NCBI GenBank assembly: GCA_046316495.1
Contig: JBKDAM010000169.1
Location: 1 to 57,909 of the forward strand
DNA: 57,909 bases
Origin: M3007 sp046316495
Lineage (GTDB): Bacteria > Bacteroidota > Bacteroidia > Chitinophagales > Saprospiraceae
Reading direction: 5' to 3'
In this document: in pieces, positions 43,085 through 52,299 of the stretch
Numbering within the stretch: the first letter of the stretch is position 1
How the letters are laid out: every line of letters starts with the position of its first letter
Translations under genes and position numbers: made by a program
Notes under the pieces: generated by a model
Database searches by the model: none
What the model saw: the letters and a program-made list of their open reading frames with translations, nothing else
What the model was told of the DNA's origin: nothing

Positions 43085-45541
43085 ATGCAGCATTTTCGTT
43101 TTTTCTCCTTGCTGTTGACCCTTTTTGCGAGCACCTTGGTATCTGCGCAAAAATTAGGCAACCTCAGCGGCTCTGTCCGCGACCAACTCACCCAAGAACC
43201 TTTAATTGGGGTTACGATCCGATTAGAGGGCGCCGATTTGGGTACAACCACCGACCTTGACGGCAATTTTAAGTTGGAAAACATTCCTCCTCGATCGTAC
43301 AACGTAACAGCCACCTACCTGGGTTATTTGGACCAAACCCGCTTCAACGTCGTTGTTACGACGGGAAATACCAACCAGCTCAATTTCCAGCTGGAGCCCA
43401 ACGCACTCAATATTGGAGAGGTCGTAATCAGCACGAATAAATCGGTGCGCATCGCGTCTGCCGAGACTCCGCTTTCGATTCAAAACCTTAGTATCGAAGA
43501 AATCAAGAGCAACCCAGGTGGTAATTTTGACATTTCAAAAGTAGTACAAGCGCTTCCAGGTGTCAGTGCCGGCGCTGGCGGTGGTGGTGGTGGCCGAAAT
43601 GACCTAATTATTCGAGGTGGTGGCCCCAGTGAAAATGTTTTTTACCTGGATGGGGTCGAAATACCCGTCATCAACCACTTTGCTACCCAAGGCGCTGCTG
43701 GCGGTCCAACGGGATTGTTAAACGTCTCCTTTATTGAGGACGTAACCTTATCTACTTCGGCCTTTAATGCGCGATACGACAACCCTCTTTCCGCTGTGCT
43801 ACAGTTTACTCAACGAGATGGAAACCCGGATCGCCTTCAAGGAAACTTTCGGGTAAGCGGTAGCGAAACCGCTCTGACTGCCGAAGGCCCCCTCTCCAGC
43901 AGTGGGAAAACGACCTTTTTGGCCTCCGCCCGTCGCTCGTACCTCCAGTTTTTGTTCCAAGCACTGGGCCTGCCCATTCGGCCCGATTATTGGGATTTTC
44001 AGTATAAAATTACGCATAAAATAGATTCCAAGACCACTATCAGTTCCGTAGGAGTAGGCGCCATTGATGAATTCTATTTTGAAGCACCTAAAGAAGCCAC
44101 CCCCGAAAACCTGTATATCCTTGGCTCGGTGCCCAGCATCAACCAATGGAATTATACCCAAGGATTTACCCTTAAGAGACTGATTGAAAATGGCTACTGG
44201 AACCTGACGTTCAGCCGAAATATGTTCGACAACCAGCTGGATCAATTCACCGATAATTTCGATGCCAAACAAACGGATGAATCCAAACGCAAACTCAAAC
44301 TAGAAAGCCGGGAAATTGAAAATAAACTGCGGTTTGACTACAACCGCTTTGCCGGCGCCTGGAAATTCTCTTTTGGTGCCGGTGCACAGCTTGTTAAATA
44401 CCAAAACAATACGTTTAACCGGGTTGTTCCAGAAGTAAAAGACTCCCTTGGCAACCTGCTCCAACCCGGCGTGACCATCAACTTCAATACCGCCATCCAG
44501 TTCCTCAAATTCGGTGCCTTCGGACAAGTAAGCCGCACGCTCCTGAACAACCGCCTCGCGGTATCTGCTGGAATCCGGACCGATGGCAACACCTTTACTG
44601 ACACGGGTGCTGAAGTATGGCGTACGCTGAGCCCAAGGGCCAGCTTGTCGTATGCCCTGAGCAAACAATGGAAAGTGAACGCCAGCGCAGGCCGCTATTT
44701 CAAACTCGCTCCTTATACGGTACTAGGGTTCCAACGCGACAACGAATTTGTCAATAAATCGGTGGATTACCTCCAGAGTACGCATTATGTGACTGGCCTG
44801 GAATACCTCCCTACTCCTTCCATGCGGATCACACTTGAAGGATTTTACAAGCAGTACCGCAATTACCCGGTCAGTGAACTGAGCGGGATTAGTTTGGCCA
44901 ATCTTGGAGGAGACTTTCAAATTTTGGGAAATGAGCCGGTTACCTCCGATGGGAAAGGCGAAGCCTACGGTATGGAGTTGTTTTTCCAACAAAAACTTAG
45001 AAACAACTTCTTCTTTACCGGTTCTTACACCTTGTTCTGGTCGAACTTCAGTGGTCGAAACGGTGATTTAATTCCGTCAGCTTGGGACAATCGGCACTTG
45101 ATTTCGGCAATTTTAGGGTATAAATTCCGTAAAAACTGGGAGCTGGGCGTAAAATACCGCTACCAGGGAGGAGTCCCCTATACTCCATTTGATCTGGCCG
45201 CCAGTCGCTTGAATTACGCGGTGACCGGGACTGGGACCTTGGACGTGGCCAACTTGAATAGCCTTCGTTTGGCTCCTTTCAACCAACTGGATATCCGGAT
45301 TGATAAAAAATGGAATTTCCGCCGAACTACACTGGATTTGTTTTTTGATATTCAAAACGCTTTGGCGGCCAAAAATGAAGCCGTTCCAAACTATACGTTC
45401 GCACGAAATGCGGACAACAGCGGATGGTTAACCACGGATGGGAAGCCCTTGGCAGCAGATGGATCCAATGCACAGCCCATTATTTTACCCAATTTCAACT
45501 CTACGGTGCTTCCAACACTCGGTATTATTGTGGAATTTTAA
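43085..45541 (+). CDS. TonB-dependent outer-membrane receptor with carboxypeptidase-regulatory domain
   Basis: 818 residues. After a signal peptide (to VSAQ), residues about 25-110 form a CarboxypepD_reg-like domain (LSGSVRDQLTQEPLIGVTIRLEG, TTTDLDGNFKLENIPP). A plug domain follows (PLSIQNLSIEEIKS, VVQALPGVSAGAGGGGGGRNDLIIRGGGPSENVFYLDGVEI) and then a 22-strand barrel to the C-terminal Phe (IIVEF). It imports a bulky substrate with TonB energy. There is no SusD partner next to it, so a polysaccharide role is not favoured. The glycine-rich GAGGGGGG loop in the plug is notable. It is followed by an unusually long terminator. Confidence 0.94.
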   Translation: MQHFRFFSLLLTLFASTLVSAQKLGNLSGSVRDQLTQEPLIGVTIRLEGADLGTTTDLDGNFKLENIPPRSYNVTATYLGYLDQTRFNVVVTTGNTNQLNFQLEPNALNIGEVVISTNKSVRIASAETPLSIQNLSIEEIKSNPGGNFDISKVVQALPGVSAGAGGGGGGRNDLIIRGGGPSENVFYLDGVEIPVINHFATQGAAGGPTGLLNVSFIEDVTLSTSAFNARYDNPLSAVLQFTQRDGNPDRLQGNFRVSGSETALTAEGPLSSSGKTTFLASARRSYLQFLFQALGLPIRPDYWDFQYKITHKIDSKTTISSVGVGAIDEFYFEAPKEATPENLYILGSVPSINQWNYTQGFTLKRLIENGYWNLTFSRNMFDNQLDQFTDNFDAKQTDESKRKLKLESREIENKLRFDYNRFAGAWKFSFGAGAQLVKYQNNTFNRVVPEVKDSLGNLLQPGVTINFNTAIQFLKFGAFGQVSRTLLNNRLAVSAGIRTDGNTFTDTGAEVWRTLSPRASLSYALSKQWKVNASAGRYFKLAPYTVLGFQRDNEFVNKSVDYLQSTHYVTGLEYLPTPSMRITLEGFYKQYRNYPVSELSGISLANLGGDFQILGNEPVTSDGKGEAYGMELFFQQKLRNNFFFTGSYTLFWSNFSGRNGDLIPSAWDNRHLISAILGYKFRKNWELGVKYRYQGGVPYTPFDLAASRLNYAVTGTGTLDVANLNSLRLAPFNQLDIRIDKKWNFRRTTLDLFFDIQNALAAKNEAVPNYTFARNADNSGWLTTDGKPLAADGSNAQPIILPNFNSTVLPTLGIIVEF

Positions 45542-45562
45542 CCAAGGAAGAATCGGCTACTT

Positions 45563-45606
45563 ACAAGAAGCCCCATTGGCAGCGTACCGCCAATGGGGCT
45601 TCTTGT
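45563..45606 (+). terminator. Long perfect hairpin terminator after the TonB-dependent receptor
   Basis: 18-bp perfect inverted repeat (ACAAGAAGCCCCATTGGC and its complement) with an 8-nt loop, then TTTATC, 21 bp after the stop. It is longer than the other terminators in the window. Confidence 0.85.
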
Positions 45607-45804
45607 TTATCAGAAGAGAACGTAGTGTGAAAGCAAGTTTGCATCCAAAAGGGCGCATTCTCGAGTGCCGATTAAAAAGAAACGGTTGTTTCTGTGAGGC
45701 AAAGGTCTAAATTTAAAAGGAAACGGCCAATCTTTTTTAAAAGTATTTTAGGTTTCGATTAAAAGGCCCTCGATTTACCTCCTCGCTCCCTATTGAGAAT
45801 TTGC

Positions 45805-47964
45805 TTAGTATTTGATCATTGTATCTGAAATAATCCCTTCTGGACCTCTTAACCGGTAATAATAGGACCCCGCTGGCCAATTGCCCGATACTATCCAAGA
45901 AACAGGTCCGGAGGGCAGGTCCCGCTGTTCAACGTACCATACCCGACCCAATCCATCCAGTAGCTGAAGTTCTAGGGAACAGGCTTCTTTTAGATCCAGG
46001 TTTAACTGAGTTGCCTCCTTCCATGGGTTGGGAAATAGGCGAACCGAATAAAGCAAATCGCTTGGATTCGGTTGGTTTTTCCGGAAACGAACCTGGGGTG
46101 AAAAAACTTCTCCGTTCGACCAATAGGCCCGGGCAGGTAGCTCATTTTCCGAAATAAAAAAGGCCTGCTCCAGAGAAAGCGCCTCGCGGGCACGCACCCG
46201 CAAACTAACTTGACCTGTCCCCCGCTCATTTACCCAACGTAAATAGGAGGACCCCGAATGGATTTGCTCTGGCAATAAGCCTGCTGAAGGATATACTTCA
46301 AGGAGTTCTAAGCTTGGAAAAGAAAGGGCCAACTGACAAGCCACCAAGTCTTCCGGACCAGTCAGTACCAACCTTGCCTCCTCTCCTGGAGCTAGGATCC
46401 AACTGTCCGAATCCAAGCGTTGGCCTTCAAAATAGACAACTGGATGGGTTCTATCTTCTAACCCTAGCAGGTTATTGGGGGCAGCTGACCCATCGACATC
46501 CCCGACTTTAATCCCGTAGAAATCCAATCCAGTTGTCTGGAGCGGGCTGTATCTCAGCGTGTCGCGTATAGGTTCAAGGAATGGGTTCAGCGAGTCTGGA
46601 AATACCTGGGCCTGATCGATAAATCTCCAGCTGGTATTGAAGGGCAAGTAACTGTATATTCCCAATATCAGCTTGCGCAACTCCACAATATCCAGCGTGG
46701 TGACCGTATTACTTCGGTTAGCATCCGCAGCAATCAGGTAGTACGGAGAAGAAATAGGCTGCAGCGCAAGGATGTGCCGGCTAATTAAGACCAAGTCCCA
46801 AACAGAAACCCCATTTAAAGGGTCAATGTCTTGCGAAGGGCGTATTCTGAAAGCAGGACCCACTGGCTCTCCATTAAAAATCTGGTAACAGCCATCAGGC
46901 CCCCAAACTGGTGGGCCTACGACAGACGGGAACCCATTGGAAAGTGATTCTCGCTGAATAATCACGTCATCAATGGGTTCTCCTTCGATGGTCGTGATAT
47001 AACCCGTGCATTCTATTGGTTCCATTGGCTCATCACAGCCTTGGGGATTGTTTACCAACGCGAGGGTCATACAGCTCTGGGCGTTGCTGTCTACGTCCAT
47101 CGCCCATATTTCAATGGGCAGCACCCCTAGATCATCGTATAAAAGGGTCAGTTGATGCACCGGGCTGCCATCGGGCTGTAATGGGAAGCCAGACCCGCTT
47201 CCGGCCCTCCGGAGAGAAACGGTAAATACTTGATTGGATTCTAAATAGTTGTCTTCTATGTACTGGATAAAGTCTGATACAAACAGCACTGCTTGGCAGT
47301 CTGCTCCAATCGGTTGAAGGTTCACGGAGACCGAATTCAGGCAATGGATGGTTGGGGGGGCTCCATCGCGCACCTGGAGGGCTCTGGTGCAGGTACTTCT
47401 TTGCCCACAGGCATCCGTTACCAGCCAAGTGAGTCGATGGTTGCCATAAGGCAGTTGTGGGAAAGTCCGTTCCCCTGCATTGTTTTCCCAGACGATCTGT
47501 GCACGGTGCAGGCTATCCGCAGAAGGTAGAATTGCCAGGGCAAAACCCCATAAGGAATCGGCGGAAACTGGACGGGAATCAAAAGAACGAGCGGTTCCGC
47601 TCCCATTCAGGCTTCCAAACCAGACCGTATTTCTTGCTGGAAGGGAGTCGCTATCGAGGAGGGTTTCAGGCAACTGGTCGCCATCGAGATCCAGTTCTAG
47701 TTGGAACTTGAAATGCAAAGTGCCGGAGTCGCAGTAGTTATGAGCCTCCACTGGAAGGCTAAATACAGCTTCTGCGAGGTTTTGGGACGACAAACGAGGG
47801 TCCCACCAAGGGGAACCATTCCAGAAAAACGCGCTGTTCGCGCTCGAATCACGGAGCGTTATAGCGGTAGAAGGACATGGGAGAGAGGGCGCCTGGGCAG
47901 CTAGCCACAGCGGCAAAAGCCCGGTTAAAAGGGCAATCAATTGGCGGGTTGGAATTGAGTTCAT
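45805..47964 (-). CDS. Secreted dockerin-like protein with T9SS C-terminal domain
   Basis: 719 residues with signal peptide to LAAQ. A cysteine-containing extracellular part (residues 25-310, TDACGQRSTCTRALQVRDGAPPTIHC resembling HYR-type modules) is followed by two dockerin type I-like repeats (DIDPLNGVSVWDLVLISRHILAL and AADANRSNTVTTLDIVELRKLILG) with calcium-loop Asp/Asn residues, then a beta-sandwich, and a type A T9SS sorting domain at the end (LFPNPWKEATQLNL..GSYYYRLRGPEGIISDTMIKY). It is exported to the surface or medium by type IX secretion. Function unknown; no cohesin is visible. Confidence 0.85.
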   Translation of the reverse strand: MNSIPTRQLIALLTGLLPLWLAAQAPSLPCPSTAITLRDSSANSAFFWNGSPWWDPRLSSQNLAEAVFSLPVEAHNYCDSGTLHFKFQLELDLDGDQLPETLLDSDSLPARNTVWFGSLNGSGTARSFDSRPVSADSLWGFALAILPSADSLHRAQIVWENNAGERTFPQLPYGNHRLTWLVTDACGQRSTCTRALQVRDGAPPTIHCLNSVSVNLQPIGADCQAVLFVSDFIQYIEDNYLESNQVFTVSLRRAGSGSGFPLQPDGSPVHQLTLLYDDLGVLPIEIWAMDVDSNAQSCMTLALVNNPQGCDEPMEPIECTGYITTIEGEPIDDVIIQRESLSNGFPSVVGPPVWGPDGCYQIFNGEPVGPAFRIRPSQDIDPLNGVSVWDLVLISRHILALQPISSPYYLIAADANRSNTVTTLDIVELRKLILGIYSYLPFNTSWRFIDQAQVFPDSLNPFLEPIRDTLRYSPLQTTGLDFYGIKVGDVDGSAAPNNLLGLEDRTHPVVYFEGQRLDSDSWILAPGEEARLVLTGPEDLVACQLALSFPSLELLEVYPSAGLLPEQIHSGSSYLRWVNERGTGQVSLRVRAREALSLEQAFFISENELPARAYWSNGEVFSPQVRFRKNQPNPSDLLYSVRLFPNPWKEATQLNLDLKEACSLELQLLDGLGRVWYVEQRDLPSGPVSWIVSGNWPAGSYYYRLRGPEGIISDTMIKY

Positions 47965-48007
47965 TTTTAAAATCGGTTAATGAGAAAATGCGTATTTGAT
48001 AAAAGAA

Positions 48008-48045
48008 GCGGGCCAGATGGAAGCAATGCAACAATCTTGGCCCGC
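48008..48045 (-). terminator. Terminator after the CotH-domain gene
   Basis: Inverted repeat GCGGGCCA / TGGCCCGC with a 22-nt loop. On the minus strand it is followed by TTCTTTTATC, 28 bp after the stop at 48074. Confidence 0.65.
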
Positions 48046-48073
48046 GCCTTTTATTCCGTAAAGTAGTGGTCAG

Positions 48074-50638
48074 TTACCGCACCACTAGAATTCGGACGGA
48101 TTTGAGTAGTTGCGCACCTACACGGGCAGTTACATAATACGTACCAGCAGTCAAATGACTGGCATCTACCTGATAAAGATGCGCACCAGGAGTAAGCAAG
48201 CGGTCGGGGGAAGCCAGCGACTGTACGAGTTTTCCATGTTGATCTGTCAGGAACAAGTCGAGGTAGGCAGGTTGGGGGAAGGAATAGGCTACCTGAAATT
48301 GCTTTTGGACGATGGTTGGATAAACAGTGAGCAGCAAATCCTGTGCCAGCTCCTGTTCTTTAACTATTACAGCCCCCGGGTCAAAATGAGCGATAATGGT
48401 ATCTGGAGCCATCAGTTCGAGGGAGGTGGAGGCATTTAAGGAATCTGGCAAGGAATGTTGTTTGGTTTCCCAGCGTAAAAAAGAAAAGCCATTGGTAGGG
48501 TTCGCCTTCAACTTCAGATCAATGCCCCCATACAAAGTAGCGGTAGTCGGGAATTGAGCATAGGTAAGGGTATTGGCTTCAATAGTTCCTCCCCAGGCAG
48601 GTTCTGCTTTCAGTACCACGGGGAAAGGGCCGGTCAGGTTGTAACAATCTTTTAATCCTCCCGACAAGTAGTCACAGCGGCGTTCGATGAAGTTGCGCAG
48701 CTGTTCTGTATTTTGATACCATTGTGTGTAGGAACCGCCCCATTTTTGGGCGTGCCGATTCATTTCCGGCTCGATGCTTGCCCGGACGGTATCGAAGTAG
48801 CTCAGCATATTTTCACAAGAAAATACGGTATGAATCATATCGGCTTGGCGAGCGATCCAGTAGTGGTTAAACACCGGGTTATCGCGAAGTATTCGGAGGA
48901 TATCCAGGTGGTTCTGTGGTTGAGGATCTCCCCATCCATTTAGATTGATTTCTTCTACACTGCAGGGCGGTGCGGTGGCGCTGGTATCCAGGATACCGGT
49001 ATAATTTATATAGTAGGCATACGTAGCATCAAGATCCCAAAGGATATAGCCCCATTTTTGGTGGCTACCTTCTGGATTCATTCCCCTCCACCAGCCAGTG
49101 TTGTAGTTTAGCCAATCGGAGGCATTTGAGAAGGAGTTGGCGATCATATAATCTGCCAGGCTTTTGTAATCCAGTTCTTGTTGAACGGCATCGAAGTTGG
49201 CAGGATCTGCCATGTTATTGGTTTTGATAAAATCAACGAGCAAATTCCATTCCTGGATAGGATTTTCGGGGTAAGTATCCCAGTACTCTGCCCAGGTGTT
49301 CCCCCAGGTTAGCAAATATTGCAAGTCGTACTTCCCTTGGTTATAATTGTATTCGGTAAAATCATGGTCGTCCGGAAGTTCCCGAAGATCATAGACTCCC
49401 CAATATTGTCCATTTAGGTAAACAATGGCTTTGGTAGCGTTTCTTACATCCAGGTGCATACCGCCCAATTTGGCGAGGTTGTGGGTATAAGCGTCTCGCA
49501 TGTGCGCAGCGCGGGGGGGCTGCCCACCGCCTGGCCAACCACTGCCGCCCGGGTAATTATCATCTCCGGCAGCACGGAGGATGATCCGCTGGAATTCATC
49601 TCGGTCGGTTAGTTCCGGTGGAAAAAGCGCTTCTTTGATTGCAGAATTATCGCCCATTTCATCCCGGCTGATCCAGTCCAGGCTCCGCTGACTGTTGACC
49701 CAGGAATCCTGGCCATGGCTATTAAGTTCTCCTGTAACGCTGGCGGCCCTTTCTTTATCTTTTCCAAAATACTCGAGAGTACCAAATGGGCGGAGACTTT
49801 GGTTGCCATTTGCCAGTTGAAGCAGTTGATTACCTGCTACTGAAAGCACTGGCAGGGTATGAGTAACATTAATAAAATAGGTATTGAACTCCGTAAAACT
49901 GGGTAAGACGGTGGTGTCCTCTGGGAAAACCACGGCTTTTAGGATTTTCGTGCTCGTGATGGGGATGGGTGCCCCATTGTAGACCGTGGAATTGACGGTT
50001 GGTTCATTGCCGGTGAGGGTATAACGAATCTTGGCATTGGGCTCGGTGGTGGAAAGACTCACCGCCACTGAGCCAGTGTAGAAGCCAGCCTCGATATCCA
50101 TCTCTGGCTTTTTCGCGATGTCCTCATACCAAGGGGCTGTGTTATTGGAGGACCCGGGGGTAGGTTGGGTACAAATACCCCAATCGCTCCCAGCATCTGT
50201 TTTTCGGCCATAGGAATAATGGCGTTTAACAGTTTTGATTTTTTTTATATCCACTGTTTGAGCAGAAGGATTGCTAAGAACAATTTGTTCCGCTGTTTTT
50301 TTTGTTTGGGAAATTTTAAAATTACTGTGAAAATGCCCGTCTTGAATCTCGTTTCGTCCAGAGCACCAGACCAGCAAATAGCCTCCTGCTGGAACAATGG
50401 CTGCCCCTGAGAACCACCATTTATTTATTTCATCGGGGTCATCGCTGAGGTACCATCCAGAGAGATTAACAGCTACAGAACCAGGATTATGCAGCTCAAT
50501 CCAGTCCTCGTGTTTGCCATAATTATCGGCAATCAGGCTTAGGTTGGTGGCGCAGATTTCATTAATTACGACCTGGGCCTGAGCCATACTGGACAGCCCA
50601 AGCAGGAAGAATACAAGTAAAGAAAGAATTCGTACCAT
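48074..50638 (-). CDS. CotH-domain secreted protein with lamin-tail domain and T9SS signal
   Basis: 854 residues. Signal peptide to AQAQ; lamin-tail domain (VVINEICATNLSLIADNYGKHEDWIELHNPG, LSGWYLSDDPDEINKW); a chitobiase-C-like beta domain (GFYTGSVAVSLSTTEPNAKIRYTLTGNEPT); a CotH-like kinase fold (RIILRAAGDDN, DAYTHNLAKLGGM, VYLNGQYWGVYDLRELPDDHDF, YILWDLDATYAYY); and a C-terminal sorting domain (VYPTIVQKQFQVAYSF..LLKSVRILVVR) for type IX secretion. CotH proteins can phosphorylate proteins in spore coats; the target here is unknown. It is likely on the cell surface. Confidence 0.9.
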   Translation of the reverse strand: MVRILSLLVFFLLGLSSMAQAQVVINEICATNLSLIADNYGKHEDWIELHNPGSVAVNLSGWYLSDDPDEINKWWFSGAAIVPAGGYLLVWCSGRNEIQDGHFHSNFKISQTKKTAEQIVLSNPSAQTVDIKKIKTVKRHYSYGRKTDAGSDWGICTQPTPGSSNNTAPWYEDIAKKPEMDIEAGFYTGSVAVSLSTTEPNAKIRYTLTGNEPTVNSTVYNGAPIPITSTKILKAVVFPEDTTVLPSFTEFNTYFINVTHTLPVLSVAGNQLLQLANGNQSLRPFGTLEYFGKDKERAASVTGELNSHGQDSWVNSQRSLDWISRDEMGDNSAIKEALFPPELTDRDEFQRIILRAAGDDNYPGGSGWPGGGQPPRAAHMRDAYTHNLAKLGGMHLDVRNATKAIVYLNGQYWGVYDLRELPDDHDFTEYNYNQGKYDLQYLLTWGNTWAEYWDTYPENPIQEWNLLVDFIKTNNMADPANFDAVQQELDYKSLADYMIANSFSNASDWLNYNTGWWRGMNPEGSHQKWGYILWDLDATYAYYINYTGILDTSATAPPCSVEEINLNGWGDPQPQNHLDILRILRDNPVFNHYWIARQADMIHTVFSCENMLSYFDTVRASIEPEMNRHAQKWGGSYTQWYQNTEQLRNFIERRCDYLSGGLKDCYNLTGPFPVVLKAEPAWGGTIEANTLTYAQFPTTATLYGGIDLKLKANPTNGFSFLRWETKQHSLPDSLNASTSLELMAPDTIIAHFDPGAVIVKEQELAQDLLLTVYPTIVQKQFQVAYSFPQPAYLDLFLTDQHGKLVQSLASPDRLLTPGAHLYQVDASHLTAGTYYVTARVGAQLLKSVRILVVR

Positions 50639-50706
50639 ACGAAACGATTGTTAATGAGGGCGAAATAAGGCTCAAGGTCTGCAAAAAGGAAGAATTGGAG
50701 CATAAA

Positions 50707-50742
50707 AAATGCCAAGGTGCTGTATTTGGCACTTTGGCATTT
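50707..50742 (-). terminator. Terminator of the amidohydrolase-like gene
   Basis: On the minus strand, AAATGCCAAAGTGCC pairs with GCACCTTGGCATTT and is followed by a T-run (TTTTTT), 66 bp after the stop at 50809. Confidence 0.75.
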
Positions 50743-50808
50743 CGAATCCTAAGGGATAATTGGAGTGTATTTACGCTTGTGATTTCCAATAATGGGTTGC
50801 CCAGTTGG

Positions 50809-52113
50809 TTATTCCTGCTTTTTCCGGTCGTATTTTTCCTGGTATTTCCGGCTCAGTTCCTTTTGCTTGTTATCCAGATCAATGGACCTTCCATCGATGA
50901 AAGCAGCATTAATGCGATTGGTGCGCATATCCAGGATATCTCCATCGGAAATCAGTAAGGTAGCAGATTTGCCTGTTTCGATGGAACCATACAGATGATC
51001 AATTCCCATCATCCGGGCGGGCTCCAGGGTTAAAGCGGTAATGGCCGCCTCGTATGGCAATCCTGCACCCACAGCTTGTCCGGCTTGGAAGGCAAGGTTG
51101 CGTTGTTTCCAGCTGCCGTCTTCTGAAAAGGCAAATCGAATTCCTGCGGCATGGAGCAGGGCGGGTGTTTTGTACGGAAGATCAACAGCTTCATCTTCTC
51201 TGGAGGGAAGTCGTTGAGTCCGAGCAATGATCACGGGCACTTGCTTTTCCCGGAGCAAGGTAGTTTCCTGCCAGGCGTCGGTGGCTCCCACCAGCACCAT
51301 TTTCAGGCCCATCCGTTCTGCGAAGTACACAGCATCCCGGAGTTGGCCTGCTTCATTTGCATGAATATAGAGGGTTTGCTTCTGCTGAAAGAGTGGTCGC
51401 ATCGCTTCAAAGCGAGGGTTTACCACTGTAGGAGCGGTCAACTGCGCATAGGCACGAGCGCTTTCAAACAGATCTGTGATCGCATCTAATTGCTTTGCAT
51501 ACTGATCATTCGCTTTTTGTTCAGGACTACCACTTTCCCAGCCTCCCCAGGAACGGGTTGATGGCCAGTTGAGGTGTTGCCCCTCATCCACCCGCACGGC
51601 AGCGTCTTCCCAGTTCCAGGCATCTAGTTGCACGACGGAAGAGGACCCGGAAAGCACCCCGCCTACTGGGCAGATTTGTGCCAACAATACTCCATTGGAG
51701 CGGACTGTTGGTGTAATATGGGAATCGGTGTTGTAGGCAATTAAGGCCCGGGCATTGGGGTTATAAGCACCTACCTCTGCTTGGTCAACTGTGGCACGAA
51801 CAGCTTCAATTTCGACCAAGCCCAGTTGTGAGTCGGTAGCGATTAATCCTGGGTAAACGTGTTTTCCGGAGGCATCATAGATTTGGGCAAATTGATTGCG
51901 GTCAATTCTGATGGTGGTTGCATCGGCCACCATAGTAATTTTCCCTTGCTGGAAAGCGATAGCAGCATTGGGCAGGACCTTCCCATTTCCCAAGTGAGCT
52001 GTAGCCCCCAAGATTAAAACCGCACCCTTTTGGGCTTGGGCGGGCACCGGCGACTGCGCTGATAATATACCCGGGAAAAAGAAAGCTAGAAATAACCAGC
52101 GAAAAGAAAACAT
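50809..52113 (-). CDS. Exported amidohydrolase-like protein lacking the HxH motif
   Basis: 434 residues with signal peptide to ILSAQ. The fold is that of the imidazolonepropionase/amidohydrolase group: AVLILGATAHLGNGKVLPNAAIAFQQGKITMV, KHVYPGLIATDSQLGLVEI, LYIHANEAGQLRDAVYFAERMGLKMVLVG, and the C-terminal GSIETGKSATLLISDGDILD. Active members have GLIDxHxH after the first beta strand, but here the position reads GLIATDSQLG, so two metal ligands are gone. It may be inactive or use a partner. A paired second amidohydrolase, which I would expect for Bacteroidota homologues, is absent. Confidence 0.82.
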   Translation of the reverse strand: MFSFRWLFLAFFFPGILSAQSPVPAQAQKGAVLILGATAHLGNGKVLPNAAIAFQQGKITMVADATTIRIDRNQFAQIYDASGKHVYPGLIATDSQLGLVEIEAVRATVDQAEVGAYNPNARALIAYNTDSHITPTVRSNGVLLAQICPVGGVLSGSSSVVQLDAWNWEDAAVRVDEGQHLNWPSTRSWGGWESGSPEQKANDQYAKQLDAITDLFESARAYAQLTAPTVVNPRFEAMRPLFQQKQTLYIHANEAGQLRDAVYFAERMGLKMVLVGATDAWQETTLLREKQVPVIIARTQRLPSREDEAVDLPYKTPALLHAAGIRFAFSEDGSWKQRNLAFQAGQAVGAGLPYEAAITALTLEPARMMGIDHLYGSIETGKSATLLISDGDILDMRTNRINAAFIDGRSIDLDNKQKELSRKYQEKYDRKKQE

Positions 52114-52232
52114 AAGCGGTACCTGTTTTAAAAAATCGGTTCGTCTGCAAATGTATTAGATACCAGGGAGTTTTTTACAGAAAAGAAAAAGAATGTTCGG
52201 CCAGCCTTGTTCCTGGCGGCTTTCGTATAAAC

Positions 52233-52266
52233 AAAAAAAGGCTGCCTAGCAAGATGCTGGACTGCC
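52233..52266 (-). terminator. Terminator of phoH
   Basis: On the minus strand, an imperfect 12-bp stem (GGCAGTCCAGCA / TGCTAGGCAGCC) with a short loop is followed by seven T. It lies 33 bp after the phoH stop. Confidence 0.7.
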
Positions 52267-52299
52267 CAATTTTTTTCGATTGACAAAAAATACGTTTTT

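Noticed and set aside
43085..45541. SusC/SusD polysaccharide utilisation locus
   Set aside because: No SusD-like lipoprotein or glycoside hydrolase is next to the receptor.
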